Shown in pieces: positions 1 to 9,327 of a DNA stretch of 50,276 nt. The notes beneath the pieces are model-generated. The model was not told where the DNA came from, made no database searches, and saw only the letters and a program-made list of their open reading frames with translations. The DNA is taken from assembly GCA_017621815.1 (NCBI GenBank), contig JAGASK010000021.1, positions 1 to 50,276 of the forward strand, written 5' to 3'. Position numbers and translations under genes: made by a program. The DNA is from Lachnospiraceae bacterium (GTDB lineage: Bacteria; Bacillota; Clostridia; Lachnospirales; Lachnospiraceae). The stretch's first letter is position 1, and each line of letters begins with the position of its first letter.

Positions 1-52
1 CTCCTTTGATTTAATGTCGCAATTAACATCATAAAGAAAAACTGTATGGTTG

Positions 53-85
53 GGAAGCAGGGATTTTTATCTCTGCTTCCTTTTT
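53..85 (+). terminator. Rho-independent terminator of an upstream gene
   Basis: A GC-containing stem (53-63 with 70-80, one G-U pair, 6-base loop) is followed directly by a T-run at 81-85. It would end a plus-strand transcript entering from outside the window. Confidence 0.75.
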
Positions 86-171
86 GGTTTACATAACTGC
101 ACGTAATCTTTCTGATTGCCAATAAAAACTATACACTAACCCGTTTCAAAGCTGACCCACCACGCATAAAC

Positions 172-200
172 TTGACGATGCCTTAAATCAATGATAAGAT
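172..200 (+). promoter_or_regulatory. Promoter of the radical SAM gene
   Basis: TTGACG at 172-177 is separated by 17 bases from TAAGAT at 195-200, which carries a TGn extended -10 (TGA at 192-194). An AAGGAG ribosome site at 232-237 lies 6 bases before the ATG at 244. The spacing and order fit a sigma-A promoter reading only the gene at 244. Confidence 0.7.
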
Positions 201-243
201 TAATAAGTTAAATCAGTGCAAAACAGATTAGAAGGAGATAATT

Positions 244-1227
244 ATGTCGGTCAGATTTCATAATTTCGGCGGCTCACTTGGCTGGAACCTTCAAAAGAGA
301 TTTCCCAAGCTTTCCTCTGAAAGTTATTTAAAATTACAGTTTTTAACCAGGAACAAACTGCAGGAGCAGTATATCAATTATTTTATGAAGGATGGAGAAG
401 TTCCGCAGCCTCTGGTTGTTAATTTGGAAACCATAAACAGATGCAACAGCACCTGCTCTTTCTGTACAGCAAACAGAAATGCAGAAAAGCGCCCCTACAA
501 ACGTATGGAAGATGCTTTGTTTTACAGCATCATTGACCAGCTTCATGACTGGGGATATAAAGGACATTTAACTCTTTACGGCAATAACGAACCTTTCTTG
601 GATACCAGAATCGTGGAATTTCACAAATATTGCAGAGAAAAGCTTCCTGACAGCTTTATCTTTCTGTCAAGCAACGGTCTTCTGCTTACAGTAGAAAAGG
701 TAAAAGAAATTATTCCCTATGTTAATCAGCTGATTATCAACAACTACTGCAGAGATATGAAGCTCCATGACAATGTACAGGAAATTTATGATTATGCCAA
801 AGCCCATCCCGAAGAATTTAAGGATGTGGATTTACTGATTCAGATGCGTTATATGGATGCCGTACTGACTAACCGTGCAGGAAGCGCCCCCAACAAGCAG
901 AATACCCAGAAAATCATTAAAGAAACCTGCCTGATGCCTTATACGGATATGTTCATCTTCCCTGACGGCAGAATGGGAATCTGCTGCTGCGATAATTTTG
1001 AGGTAACTACTCTTGCCGATTTAAACGTAACTCCCATAAAGGAAGCATGGAACAGCGAGGAATACAAGAAGCTCCGCCAGGCCATCAGGACAAGCCGCGG
1101 CGACTACAATTTCTGTAAGTACTGTGATTTCATTGATGCCGGGCTTCGTATGGATGTGGTTGATGATACTTTAAAGCACCGGGATGCAAACCATGGCGCA
1201 AGGCAGTCACTTTTCAGAAAAAAATAA
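244..1227 (+). CDS. Radical SAM/SPASM domain protein
   Basis: This 327-residue protein has the radical SAM cluster motif CX3CX2C at Cys67, Cys71 and Cys74, inside CNSTCSFC. A second cysteine set lies near the C-terminus: Cys229, Cys247-249 in GICCCD, and Cys291/Cys294 in FCKYC. That layout is typical of SPASM domains, which bind extra Fe-S clusters in peptide-, protein- or sugar-modifying enzymes. Known family members cleave S-adenosylmethionine to start radical chemistry; the substrate here cannot be read from sequence. It is the only plus-strand gene in the left 23 kb, has its own promoter and AAGGAG site, and ends at a strong terminator. No small precursor peptide is visible beside it, so a peptide-maturation role is not supported. 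A role in surface-polymer modification is only suggested by position. Confidence 0.85.
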   Translation: MSVRFHNFGGSLGWNLQKRFPKLSSESYLKLQFLTRNKLQEQYINYFMKDGEVPQPLVVNLETINRCNSTCSFCTANRNAEKRPYKRMEDALFYSIIDQLHDWGYKGHLTLYGNNEPFLDTRIVEFHKYCREKLPDSFIFLSSNGLLLTVEKVKEIIPYVNQLIINNYCRDMKLHDNVQEIYDYAKAHPEEFKDVDLLIQMRYMDAVLTNRAGSAPNKQNTQKIIKETCLMPYTDMFIFPDGRMGICCCDNFEVTTLADLNVTPIKEAWNSEEYKKLRQAIRTSRGDYNFCKYCDFIDAGLRMDVVDDTLKHRDANHGARQSLFRKK

Positions 1228-1242
1228 CTAATAAAAATTTTT

Positions 1243-1274
1243 GAGGGATTGTTCCTGGGAACAATCCCTCTTTT
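1243..1274. terminator. Bidirectional terminator between convergent genes
   Basis: A 13-bp perfect inverted repeat (1243-1255 with 1258-1270) is followed by TTTT at 1271-1274 on the plus strand and by T-rich sequence on the minus strand (complement of 1236-1242). It lies between the convergent stops at 1227 and 1324 and can serve both. Confidence 0.85.
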
Positions 1275-1323
1275 AAATTTATGATAGCAAAGAACCGTAA
1301 AATACGCCTTCCGTTTTACCTTT

Positions 1324-2901
1324 CTAATCCACCTCTCCGGCTTCTGTTGTTTTTGCTTCTTCGTGATATTCCTTCTCGGTATTTACATTCCAGATATTGG
1401 ACTTGTCCTTTTCTCCGCTTAAAATGTTTTTAACGGTTTCAAAGGAAGTTACCATGGAATGGTCAATGTTATTGTAACGGTGCTGTCCGTTACGTCCCAC
1501 GCAATACAGGTTATCTATGGAACTTAAGTAATCTACAAGAGTATCAATTTCATCATAGGTATCAAAATAAGCGGGATATGCTTTCTTCACCTTTTCCATA
1601 TGGGTGTCAATTACAACATCAGGGCTGTCAATTAAGCCAAGCTTAATCATTTCCTCTACGCCGATTTTGGAAAACTCTTCTTCCGTCATATTCCAGTATT
1701 CGTCGCCTTCATTTACGAAATACTCAAGACCAATCCATACCGTATTCTTTAAATCCTTAATCATATAAGGAGACCAGTTGTTGTAAATCTGAAAACGTCC
1801 CAGCTTCACGGTTCTGTCCTGCACATATACCCAGCAGTCGGGAACAATGTTGCTGACTGTCTTAATGTTGGTTTTGTTCTGCAGATTAATTTTAGGAACA
1901 AGAACCCCTAAAGTCATATAATCACGATAAGGAAGTCCTGCTGCAATTCTGGCAGGGTCAGCGGGAACATCATTCATTCCGGCTACCAGATCCTTCACAG
2001 GCATGGATGAGATAATATAATCTCCTTCCACGGTATATTCCTGACCGTCCTTAACGTAGGTCAGGGAAGTAATAATATTATTCCCGTTCTTATGGAGCTT
2101 CGTTACCTTTGCGTTTTTAATGATTGTACCGCCATGCTTTACCACTTCATCCGCTGTTACATCCCATAATTGTCCGGGACCTAATTTAGGATACTTGAAC
2201 TCTTCAATCAGAGAAGTCTCTACCTTACGATTCTTTTTCTTAAAAAGCTTTCCGAAAATATCTTTAAGAATAGCCGTAATGGACATTCCTTTAACACGTT
2301 GTGCTCCCCATGAAGCATCAATTTCACTGGGATGGCGTCCCCAAAGATTTTCCGTATAATATTCAAAAAACATAGAGTACAGTTTGCGTCCGAAACGATT
2401 AATATAGAAATTTTCAAGATTATCTTCCGGCTTCTTATGAATGAGGGCAGCAAGATAACTGAAGCCTACCTTCATAGTAGTAACAAATCCCATATTTTTA
2501 ATGGTTTCCCACTTTAAAGAAACAGGATAATCATAAAACTTGGAATCAAAATAAATACGGGAGACACGATGTCTGGTTAACATAACACGGTCTTCCTTTT
2601 CCGGATCAGGACCGCCTTTATGAACAGGCATAGGACGATTTAAAATAATATCATCATAGGTAGGCGCCCCCTGCATGGGAAGCATCTTGTCCCACCATTC
2701 ATTAACTTCAGGAATCTTGGAAAAGAAACGGTGTCCTCCCATATCCATGCGGTTTCCCTTATAATTTACGGTCTTGGAAATACCTCCGAAACAATCGCTC
2801 TCTTCAAATACGATTACTTCAATATCATTTGATTTGGTTAACAGCTCATAAGCAGCTGTAAGGCCCGCAGGACCTGCCCCAATAACCAGTGCCTTCTTCA
2901 T
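1324..2901 (-). CDS. FAD-dependent oxidoreductase, UDP-galactopyranose mutase-like
   Basis: The 525-residue protein opens with a dinucleotide-binding fold ([16 protein letters not shown], residues 6-21) and continues with the MGGHRFFS segment common to amine-oxidase and protoporphyrinogen-oxidase-like flavoproteins. Near the C-terminus, [16 protein letters not shown] resembles the FAD-contacting end of UDP-galactopyranose mutases, although the protein is about 150 residues longer than a usual Glf. It has no signal peptide and should be cytoplasmic. It has its own promoter, which overlaps the stop of the preceding DUF4956 gene, and is the last minus-strand gene before the terminator at 1243. 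In polysaccharide loci such proteins are usually proposed to act on sugar nucleotides or lipid-linked sugars. The substrate is unknown. Confidence 0.75.
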   Translation of the reverse strand: MKKALVIGAGPAGLTAAYELLTKSNDIEVIVFEESDCFGGISKTVNYKGNRMDMGGHRFFSKIPEVNEWWDKMLPMQGAPTYDDIILNRPMPVHKGGPDPEKEDRVMLTRHRVSRIYFDSKFYDYPVSLKWETIKNMGFVTTMKVGFSYLAALIHKKPEDNLENFYINRFGRKLYSMFFEYYTENLWGRHPSEIDASWGAQRVKGMSITAILKDIFGKLFKKKNRKVETSLIEEFKYPKLGPGQLWDVTADEVVKHGGTIIKNAKVTKLHKNGNNIITSLTYVKDGQEYTVEGDYIISSMPVKDLVAGMNDVPADPARIAAGLPYRDYMTLGVLVPKINLQNKTNIKTVSNIVPDCWVYVQDRTVKLGRFQIYNNWSPYMIKDLKNTVWIGLEYFVNEGDEYWNMTEEEFSKIGVEEMIKLGLIDSPDVVIDTHMEKVKKAYPAYFDTYDEIDTLVDYLSSIDNLYCVGRNGQHRYNNIDHSMVTSFETVKNILSGEKDKSNIWNVNTEKEYHEEAKTTEAGEVD

Positions 2902-2949
2902 ACTATACCCTTACCTTTCGATTTTTATCTTCGATTATTGACAAGCCTC

Positions 2950-2978
2950 ATTATAGCACACTTCAAAAGGTGTGTCTA
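2950..2978 (-). promoter_or_regulatory. Promoter of the 1324-2901 gene
   Basis: Reading the minus strand, TAGACA (2978-2973) and a perfect TATAAT (2955-2950) are 17 bases apart. The TAG stop codon of the DUF4956 gene (2978-2976) lies inside the -35 box. A CACAC/GTGTG inverted repeat fills the spacer. Confidence 0.75.
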
Positions 2979-3647
2979 CTTAACTTCTCCATCATGGGCA
3001 AGCAGGGAAACTTCTATTATTTCCGGCATTCCGGAAATCCTGTCCACAAGCTCCCTGTCTTTTTTAGTTTTCACTTCCAAAATCATATCCATACCGTTTT
3101 TTGAGATATTCTTTGATTTTATTTTATAAGAGCTGCCTGCTTCCTTAACAGCAGAAAGAATATCATCCTCAGCTGCTTTGGACGAAGCATTCACAATCAG
3201 CAGATACGGACTGATTCTCACAGGAAGCATGTCCAGCATTAAAATGCCGGCGGTTACTAAAACCGCAAGTATTACCGCTATTTTATAAAGCCCTGCCCCG
3301 CAGATAATCCCGGTACCGATAGACCAGAACAAAAACAGCAAATCCATTGGCTCTTTAATCGCCGTACGGAATCTTACAATGGAAAGAGCACCTACCATAC
3401 CAAGGGATATTACAATACTGGACTGCATGGCAAGGATAATTCCTGCAGTGACTACTGAAATAATTGCCATGGAAACATTGAAGCTTTTATAATAAAATGT
3501 GCTTTTCGTCACCATCCTGTATACCATAAAAATATAGGCCGCAATCACAAAAGTTATGATAAGCGTTGTCATGATTTTCGTTGTCGATAAATCCGAATAA
3601 GAAAAACCTTCCATTACTGATTTTTTAATTACGTCACTGAAGCTCAT
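2976..3647 (-). CDS. DUF4956 membrane protein (module 1)
   Basis: This 223-residue protein has about four hydrophobic segments in the first 140 residues and a soluble C-terminal part of about 80 residues. The central block SLGMVGALSIVRFRTAIKEP, followed by a membrane-like segment, matches the DUF4956 signature. The soluble tail (residues 145-223) has an alternating beta/alpha look like a small ferredoxin-like fold. The family has no proven biochemical activity that I know of, but is often found next to VTC-domain and CotH genes, as here. An AGAGG site lies 7 bases before the ATG. The gap to the VTC gene upstream is 42 bases. The core is nearly identical to the second copy at 8637-9311, so the two are paralogues. 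A channel or membrane partner for the VTC enzyme is inference. Confidence 0.85.
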   Translation of the reverse strand: MSFSDVIKKSVMEGFSYSDLSTTKIMTTLIITFVIAAYIFMVYRMVTKSTFYYKSFNVSMAIISVVTAGIILAMQSSIVISLGMVGALSIVRFRTAIKEPMDLLFLFWSIGTGIICGAGLYKIAVILAVLVTAGILMLDMLPVRISPYLLIVNASSKAAEDDILSAVKEAGSSYKIKSKNISKNGMDMILEVKTKKDRELVDRISGMPEIIEVSLLAHDGEVK

Positions 3648-3689
3648 TTTTTATCCTCTCATCCCTGCTGTTGTTTTTATGTTTTTCAT

Positions 3690-4370
3690 TTATTGATTCC
3701 TGTAATTTCTTGCATAATAATATTTTGAAAAGGAAGTCCTGTGAAGGATTCCGAGATTAAGCACTTCCGAAATATACTCAGGAAGCAGTTCATCATACTT
3801 CACCTCCAACACATGCTGCCCCTTTGGTAAGAGTGGGACTCCGGAAATCTCTTTGTCCAGAAAAGCTTCTGTCCTCTCACTGCCGCTTATATTTCTGTCA
3901 AAGGTAATTCTCACATTTCCCTTTCTTTCCACATAAGCCGTCCGTTCATATTCCACAATACAAACCGGATGCATGCCCTTCATCCTGCTTTCCGCATACA
4001 ATTCTTTTTCCAAATCAGAGTTTTCTGCATGTAACCGGGGCAGTTTCCCTGCCATATAAATAATACAGTCCTTTTTGGAAATTTCCATATCCAGCTTTTT
4101 GGTCATACCCCGGAGCTTTATCTTCTTTTCCAGTTTAATAACCTCATCATTTCCGTTATAAATTCTGATTCGGAATTTTCTTCTGTTATCTTCCCCGTTT
4201 GCATTTTCACGCAGGCAGGAATCATATAAATCATCAAAGTACAGGCTTCTTACAGTATATACGCCTTCCTTCTGATGAAAATCTGCCTGCATCAACGGCT
4301 TAATACGATACCTGATGATTTCCAGTTCTGCATCTGATACCGGAAATTTAAGTTCATGTCTGTATTCCAT
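3690..4370 (-). CDS. VTC-domain polyphosphate polymerase-like protein (module 1)
   Basis: The 226-residue soluble protein matches the VTC (CYTH-related tunnel) fold. Visible signatures are YRHELKF at the N-terminus, RSLYFDDLYDSC, the basic FRIRIYNG strand, KLEKK, VEYERTAYV, RITFDRNI, LEVKYDELLP and the terminal FSKYYYAR. These alternating charged strands line the catalytic tunnel in yeast Vtc4, which makes polyphosphate from ATP, and all appear present. There is no membrane segment, unlike fungal VTC proteins, so a separate membrane partner is needed if product is exported. It starts 6 bases after the CotH stop with GGGGTGA as ribosome site, so translation of the two is probably coupled. True product (polyphosphate or another phosphate polymer) is not proven. 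Confidence 0.85.
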   Translation of the reverse strand: MEYRHELKFPVSDAELEIIRYRIKPLMQADFHQKEGVYTVRSLYFDDLYDSCLRENANGEDNRRKFRIRIYNGNDEVIKLEKKIKLRGMTKKLDMEISKKDCIIYMAGKLPRLHAENSDLEKELYAESRMKGMHPVCIVEYERTAYVERKGNVRITFDRNISGSERTEAFLDKEISGVPLLPKGQHVLEVKYDELLPEYISEVLNLGILHRTSFSKYYYARNYRNQ

Positions 4371-4376
4371 TTCAAG

Positions 4377-5918
4377 TCACCCCATTTGTCCGATATAGCT
4401 GTCCAGAAAATCAATCCTTTTATTAATATAATCATAAAGATAGCTGTCCTGCCAATATTCCCCTTTCGGCGGCCATTTTTGCCGGTTTCTCACATAAGCG
4501 CCGGATGCCTGCAGATAAGCATGCTCTGCATCTGCCTTCTCATATAAAGCCTCCTTCGTAATAATGCTTTCCCGAAGCTCAAGCCAGCGTTCTTTAAGCA
4601 TTCCGCCGATTTCTTCCGGATTACGTAAATACAGTTCATAGATATCCGCCGTAAAGCCTCCCGTGCTGTCAATATTTTTTTCCTGATACCTGTTAAAATT
4701 ACAGTTATAATCATCTATCCAGGAATTGCCCCAGGTCATATTCAGATCCCAGGGTATTTTTATAAACCGGTAACTGCCGTTACCCTGATAATCCGCCCAA
4801 AAATAAACATTTTTCATGGTGTTATCCATACCGCAGATTAACAGATTGAAAAGATTGTAATCGATTGCATTTTCCATATTAAGGATTGCCTTACCCGCTT
4901 CATAATCATAAGACGCTTCTTCCAGAAACATGGATGCCCAGCTTTTAAGCGGCTCCCAGTCTTCCATGGTAAAAGTCTCAGGATATTTCAGTTCAAAAAC
5001 AGGCTCCATTTCTTCCGTCAATTCACTGTAAAAATCGTCTTCACCAGGATTTACCTGGTCCCGGCATTTATATAAAATATCCTTATTATTCAGTGAGAGC
5101 GCCTTTTTATCAACCCGCTCCATAAGTCCGTAAATCCCAAGATACTCATTATCCAGAAACAGCTCCGCATATTCCATGCTGATGCCTTCGTCATTTTCAA
5201 CCTGGTTGGATGCGGCAATTTCCTGCCACACTTCATATGAAAGCTTATTATGTATCAGCCCCTCATCATCATAAAGGGCATTCAGTATCCAGTCATCATC
5301 CTTCCTCATACCAAGGAGGGACAGCTTCTCATCCGTCAGGGTTAGCTTATAGCTCGATTTCTCATAGGTGAGACTTGTGGCTCCCCGCAAGTGAAAAGAG
5401 CATTCCCCGCTCTGATACCGGGCACTGCCGCGATACTGGTCATAAACCTCAATAAGACCATATCTTTCCTTATCTGTCTGTGATTCGGTAGTTATGTTAA
5501 TAACAGGCATTCCCGTAAAACAGACATTGTACATCCAGCACTGATTGTCCTTCACCCAAAACAAACGAAACACCTGGTTCTGACTGATTGCTTCCTCTTT
5601 ATCTTTAAAAGCCTCATCCTCCAGAAAATACAGCCTGCCGTCTTTGGCCTGAAGCTTACCGTCAAAGCTTTCTTCCGCAAGCGACTGAGGAATCAGCAGC
5701 ATATTCTGTTCACTGTCATAGGGAATTTTCCCGCCGTTCAAAGTGATTTCCTGCTCCGGAAAAGCATCCTCTTTTCCTTTACACAATTCCTCTATTTTTT
5801 CCATGGGAAGGACTTCCACACCCATAATATCTTTGAAAAGCCGCTCCGCCAGGCTGTCAAAATTTAAATACAACACCAGAAAAATAACAGATGCTGCCAC
5901 AAACCATAATTTTTTCAT
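4377..5918 (-). CDS. CotH kinase-like secreted protein (module 1)
   Basis: This 513-residue protein has one N-terminal membrane segment (residues 3-20) and an extracellular CotH domain. FHLRGATS near residue 176 and KSSYKLTL about ten residues on correspond to the nucleotide-contacting strand and lysine region of CotH atypical kinases. YLGIYGLMERVDKKAL and the PWDLNMTWG segment near residue 388 match the later active-site blocks, although the second acidic position of the usual WDxD is Asn. Spore CotH phosphorylates coat proteins; non-spore homologues beside VTC genes have unknown targets. The gene is 69 bases from its upstream neighbour and 6 from VTC. It differs considerably from the second CotH (10024-11925), so the duplication is not recent. 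Confidence 0.82.
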   Translation of the reverse strand: MKKLWFVAASVIFLVLYLNFDSLAERLFKDIMGVEVLPMEKIEELCKGKEDAFPEQEITLNGGKIPYDSEQNMLLIPQSLAEESFDGKLQAKDGRLYFLEDEAFKDKEEAISQNQVFRLFWVKDNQCWMYNVCFTGMPVINITTESQTDKERYGLIEVYDQYRGSARYQSGECSFHLRGATSLTYEKSSYKLTLTDEKLSLLGMRKDDDWILNALYDDEGLIHNKLSYEVWQEIAASNQVENDEGISMEYAELFLDNEYLGIYGLMERVDKKALSLNNKDILYKCRDQVNPGEDDFYSELTEEMEPVFELKYPETFTMEDWEPLKSWASMFLEEASYDYEAGKAILNMENAIDYNLFNLLICGMDNTMKNVYFWADYQGNGSYRFIKIPWDLNMTWGNSWIDDYNCNFNRYQEKNIDSTGGFTADIYELYLRNPEEIGGMLKERWLELRESIITKEALYEKADAEHAYLQASGAYVRNRQKWPPKGEYWQDSYLYDYINKRIDFLDSYIGQMG

Positions 5919-5987
5919 GCCAACCTCATTATAAAATACCTGATTGCCACCAAGAACAACACTTATTATAACGTTGCCTTCCTCTGA

Positions 5988-8306
5988 TTATCCTGACATT
6001 TTTATAAAGAATTTCTTAATAAAGCAGAAAAAAAATATAACCATCAATGTCATCAGGGAAATAATTTCCGCTGTCCGCCAGTACCACGGTTCTTCAAAAT
6101 ATACATGGATGCTTCCTTTAAATCCTGCCGGAACCATAACACGCATCCTGCTGTTAATCCCCTGGGTAATAATCAAATTACCTTTCTGTGTCTGCGCCTT
6201 ATAACCTTTATAGGGAATCAGCGGCAACTCAATATAAGCTTCCTTTTTCGTTTTATCAGTTACATCAACCTTCAACTTCAGTTTTCCCTTTTCCCGAAGG
6301 GCTATTTTTATATCCTCAGCATCAGAAACCCTTATCTCAGGGTCTGTTTTATCTTCTGAAAATCCTTCCGGCAGGTATTGTCCGTTATATACTGCTCCCT
6401 GACTCAAATCCCGAAAATCAGTTTCATGTTCAAATGGTATCATCGAGTCATTGTACTCAAAAATATAATTCATACCCTGCCACAAAAATAAAATACAGAC
6501 AGTTCCGCCCGCTACCAATAATTTCTTATTATCCAAATATTTTCTGCCAAACCTCAAAAGCAGTACAAACAGCAGGGGAATCAACAATGCTGCCACCGCC
6601 TGAAAACGCCATGCAAATTCAAATTTCATAAGAATATTAAAGATTGCATTTGCATAAACCTCCAGCCATCTGTACGGAAATAAATTAGTGGAAATCCAAA
6701 GCGCCAATGTTATTAAAGACAGAATTTTTATTATTATTACCCTGTTCTTTTTTTCTTTCAGGAACAAAAGAGCTGCTGCTGCGCCTGCCAAAACCACTAA
6801 AGAAGCCGGTCCCACTGTCATTGGCATATCATGAAGCATTCCTGTTAAATCCGCCCTTACATCTCCCACTGCATTATAAACATTGGTAAAAAGCTGTGAC
6901 ACATATGCTGAATATTGATAAACAGGCCTGTATTCGCCCTGTATTTTCAACTGCATACTTATGTACTCATCTAAAAAGGGTAGAATAAAAAACAAGTTAA
7001 GCAAAACAGTAACTCCTGCTGCTTTCACCAAAGCTGCCAATACCTCTTTAGTAAAAGTCTTTCTGAAAGAAATCAGGACAAAAACAAAAATAAATCCCAT
7101 TGCCATCATAGTTCCCAACACATGAGTCTCCAATATCCCGGATATTCCTATTACTAAATAAATCCAATCATATTTCCTTTTTTCTTCCCCATAATATATT
7201 TTCCACAGCCCCAATACGATAAACGGCAAAAAAGCCATTGCTGAAAATGCTCCCAGCGCCGCCCTTGTATAAACAGCCACAAGCCTGTGAAGTGAAAATG
7301 AATAAAGGATACAGCCGGAAATCCCCATAATTCTTCCTTTCCCTATGGACTTAAAGCAGGCATATGACCCCATTACCGTCAATAAATTTATGAGCAGCAC
7401 ATACACCTTATATGCCGCTGTCATAGAAAATCCCGCCGCATACATCAGCGCAGGCAGATAAAGTAAAATATCCCCGTAAAAAATCCCCGTTGCATAGCCG
7501 TAACCGTTCACCCATTCAGGCTGCACTTTTACAGGAAGTACCCCTTCCTGAAGCCCCGCTGCAATAGAATAAATTCTATAATAATGAAACCTCATATCAT
7601 ATCCTTTAGGCAGATAATCCATTGTCATCGGCAGTTCCAGCAAAAAAACCAGCAAACACAGTCCGGCAGCTGTGAGCAATGTTTCCTTTTTTACAGAAAC
7701 CAGCTTTTTCCTGTAAAACATTCCCAGACAGACCGCATCTGTAAACAGAAAAGCCAAAAGCAGCTTAATTGTTCTGACAACTCCCGTCCTTCCTTCCAAT
7801 GGTGTAATAACAATGCGGCTGACCGATGCTGACATCTGACACTCTTCATCCATAACTGCTTTTACTTTTACACAGGTATTATCCTTTTTGACATAAATCC
7901 GCCAGCTGACATGGTCCGAACTGTCAGTAAGCATAACCGCTTCAGAGTAAATCCATGCAGGTTCCTGATCTGCTACAGCCTGTGCATGAATGCCTGAAGT
8001 GCTTCCCGCAGGTATTTCAGAATTATAAAATACATCAATCTGATAAATTCCCTGTTTAAGTTTTGTATCCGGTGAAACAATTCTTTTATTTATCTTTTCA
8101 TCTGTTCCGTCCAAGGCTCCATTTCCTTCATCAATCTTAAGCCCTTCTCCGTTTTCTCCTGCTGTAATCAAATCCTCTGAACTATATTCTGCCCCCGGCA
8201 TAATCCGATTTACATTCCCGATAAAAAATAAGAGCAAAACCGCAAGCTCCCCCAAAATAATAAAATAAAATATTTTTCTCACCAATATGCATCCTCTCTT
8301 AACCAT
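5988..8306 (-). CDS. Large membrane protein, PTPS-related/GT-C-like
   Basis: The protein of about 772 residues has a first membrane segment (VRKIFYFIILGELAVLLLFF), an extracytoplasmic beta-rich region of about 150 residues, many membrane segments, then a C-terminal extracytoplasmic domain and a last membrane helix. GYDMRFHYYR near residue 240, followed by a VLPVKVQPEW segment and GIFYGDILLYLP, fits the 6-pyruvoyl-tetrahydropterin-synthase-related membrane family, distant relatives of YfhO and GT-C glycosyltransferases. Several starts are possible: TTG 8360, ATG 8339 (AAAGG, 6 bases), ATG 8306 (AAGGA, 10 bases, chosen) and TTG 8285 (AGAGGA, 6-7 bases). It heads the unit that includes the first CotH-VTC-DUF4956 module, so it may transfer a sugar to the same polymer. 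That is inference. Confidence 0.7.
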   Translation of the reverse strand: MVKRGCILVRKIFYFIILGELAVLLLFFIGNVNRIMPGAEYSSEDLITAGENGEGLKIDEGNGALDGTDEKINKRIVSPDTKLKQGIYQIDVFYNSEIPAGSTSGIHAQAVADQEPAWIYSEAVMLTDSSDHVSWRIYVKKDNTCVKVKAVMDEECQMSASVSRIVITPLEGRTGVVRTIKLLLAFLFTDAVCLGMFYRKKLVSVKKETLLTAAGLCLLVFLLELPMTMDYLPKGYDMRFHYYRIYSIAAGLQEGVLPVKVQPEWVNGYGYATGIFYGDILLYLPALMYAAGFSMTAAYKVYVLLINLLTVMGSYACFKSIGKGRIMGISGCILYSFSLHRLVAVYTRAALGAFSAMAFLPFIVLGLWKIYYGEEKRKYDWIYLVIGISGILETHVLGTMMAMGFIFVFVLISFRKTFTKEVLAALVKAAGVTVLLNLFFILPFLDEYISMQLKIQGEYRPVYQYSAYVSQLFTNVYNAVGDVRADLTGMLHDMPMTVGPASLVVLAGAAAALLFLKEKKNRVIIIKILSLITLALWISTNLFPYRWLEVYANAIFNILMKFEFAWRFQAVAALLIPLLFVLLLRFGRKYLDNKKLLVAGGTVCILFLWQGMNYIFEYNDSMIPFEHETDFRDLSQGAVYNGQYLPEGFSEDKTDPEIRVSDAEDIKIALREKGKLKLKVDVTDKTKKEAYIELPLIPYKGYKAQTQKGNLIITQGINSRMRVMVPAGFKGSIHVYFEEPWYWRTAEIISLMTLMVIFFFCFIKKFFIKMSG

Positions 8307-8636
8307 ATTGCAGATTTCCTTCCCAATACAGTCGTTCATGTATAACCTTTCGCTGTCCAATGCATCTCATTATTTCATAATTAAACAGAAATTTCACCGT
8401 TTATGTTATTTATGTAAAAACCTCACAATATTTACAGCTGAAACAGCATTTTTTTGAAAGCTTTCTATTGTCATGAATTATAACGTTCCGGGCTTTCAGC
8501 AATCCTGACAAATTTATAAAACTTTTCTAAATAAAATTGAAAATAAGCATAAAAAAAATACATCTTCATCAATTCCTGATAACTCATCAGTCAATGAAGA
8601 TGTATTTTCATTTTTTACTTTTATAAAGCCTGCATT
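8307..8636. other. Non-coding spacer between the two module units
   Basis: About 330 bases without a convincing gene. It contains the terminator at 8549-8610 and an AT-rich stretch that should hold the promoter of the 5988-8306 unit. A TATAAT at 8482-8477 on the minus strand is the best -10, but I see no good -35 at 16-18 bases; TTGTCA lies 23 bases upstream. Confidence 0.5.
8549..8610. terminator. Bidirectional terminator with nested hairpin
   Basis: A 12-bp perfect outer stem (8558-8569 with 8594-8605) encloses a smaller CTGAT/ATCAG hairpin. An A-run at 8551-8558 (T-run for the minus strand) and T-rich sequence after 8603 flank it. It ends the nine-gene unit that finishes with the second DUF4956 gene. 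Confidence 0.85.
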
Positions 8637-9311
8637 CTAAAAAGTCACTTCCCCGTCATGGGAAACCAGAGATGCGCTTTCCACGAACTCCAGTTTTTCA
8701 ATTTCCTGCATCATTTCATACTCCTTTGATGCCCTGACTTCCAACACAAGATTGCATCTGCCGGCTGTCATATTTCTTGACTTCACTTTGTAATATTTGC
8801 AGAACTCCGAAACCTTACTGACCAAATCCGGCTCCCCCTGGGAGTTTTTAAGATTGGCAACAAGAATCATTGGCGCCCGTCCCACCGGCAGTCTGTCAAG
8901 AACAATCACCAGTACCGTCAGAACCACAGACAGCACCAGCGCCACCTCCGTCATATGGGCGCCGCAGCAGATTCCCACCGCAATGGACCAGAACAAAAAG
9001 CACAAATCCATAGGCTCCTTAATCGCCGTCCGGAAACGCACGATGGAAAGAGCGCCCACCATACCAAGGGAAATCACAATGCTGGACTGCACTGCCAGAA
9101 TAATCCCCGCCGTAATTACAGCAATAACCGCCAGGGAAATATTAAAATTCTTGGAATAAAAAGTCTTCTTTGTAACCAGTCTGTAAACCATAAAAATATA
9201 AAATGCAATAAGCGCCGTAAGCAAAAGCACTGCTGCTATATGCGGCACGCTGATGCTTTCACTGGTATAGGAAGCAAGAAAATCCTTTTTGAATATATCT
9301 GAAAAGCTCAT
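8637..9311 (-). CDS. DUF4956 membrane protein (module 2)
   Basis: The 224-residue paralogue of the 2976-3647 protein has the same topology and the same SLGMVGALSIVRFRTAIKEP core, with only small changes just after it (LCFLFWSIAVGICCGA against LLFLFWSIGTGIICGA). The soluble tail has diverged more, and this is where partner specificity could lie. A GGGGAGG ribosome site precedes the ATG, and the VTC stop is 16 bases upstream. It is the last gene before the strong terminator at 8549-8610. Function is unknown beyond the recurrent pairing with VTC. Confidence 0.85.
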   Translation of the reverse strand: MSFSDIFKKDFLASYTSESISVPHIAAVLLLTALIAFYIFMVYRLVTKKTFYSKNFNISLAVIAVITAGIILAVQSSIVISLGMVGALSIVRFRTAIKEPMDLCFLFWSIAVGICCGAHMTEVALVLSVVLTVLVIVLDRLPVGRAPMILVANLKNSQGEPDLVSKVSEFCKYYKVKSRNMTAGRCNLVLEVRASKEYEMMQEIEKLEFVESASLVSHDGEVTF

Positions 9312-9327
9312 AACAATCCTCCCCTGT

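Noticed and set aside
4377-5918. CotH as evidence of a spore-coat locus
   Set aside because: No other sporulation gene is near, and the VTC and DUF4956 neighbours fit the non-spore CotH group.
5930-5970. TATAAT sequences in the gap before CotH module 1, considered as a promoter
   Set aside because: One is too close to the ribosome site, and neither has a -35 at 16-18 bases.
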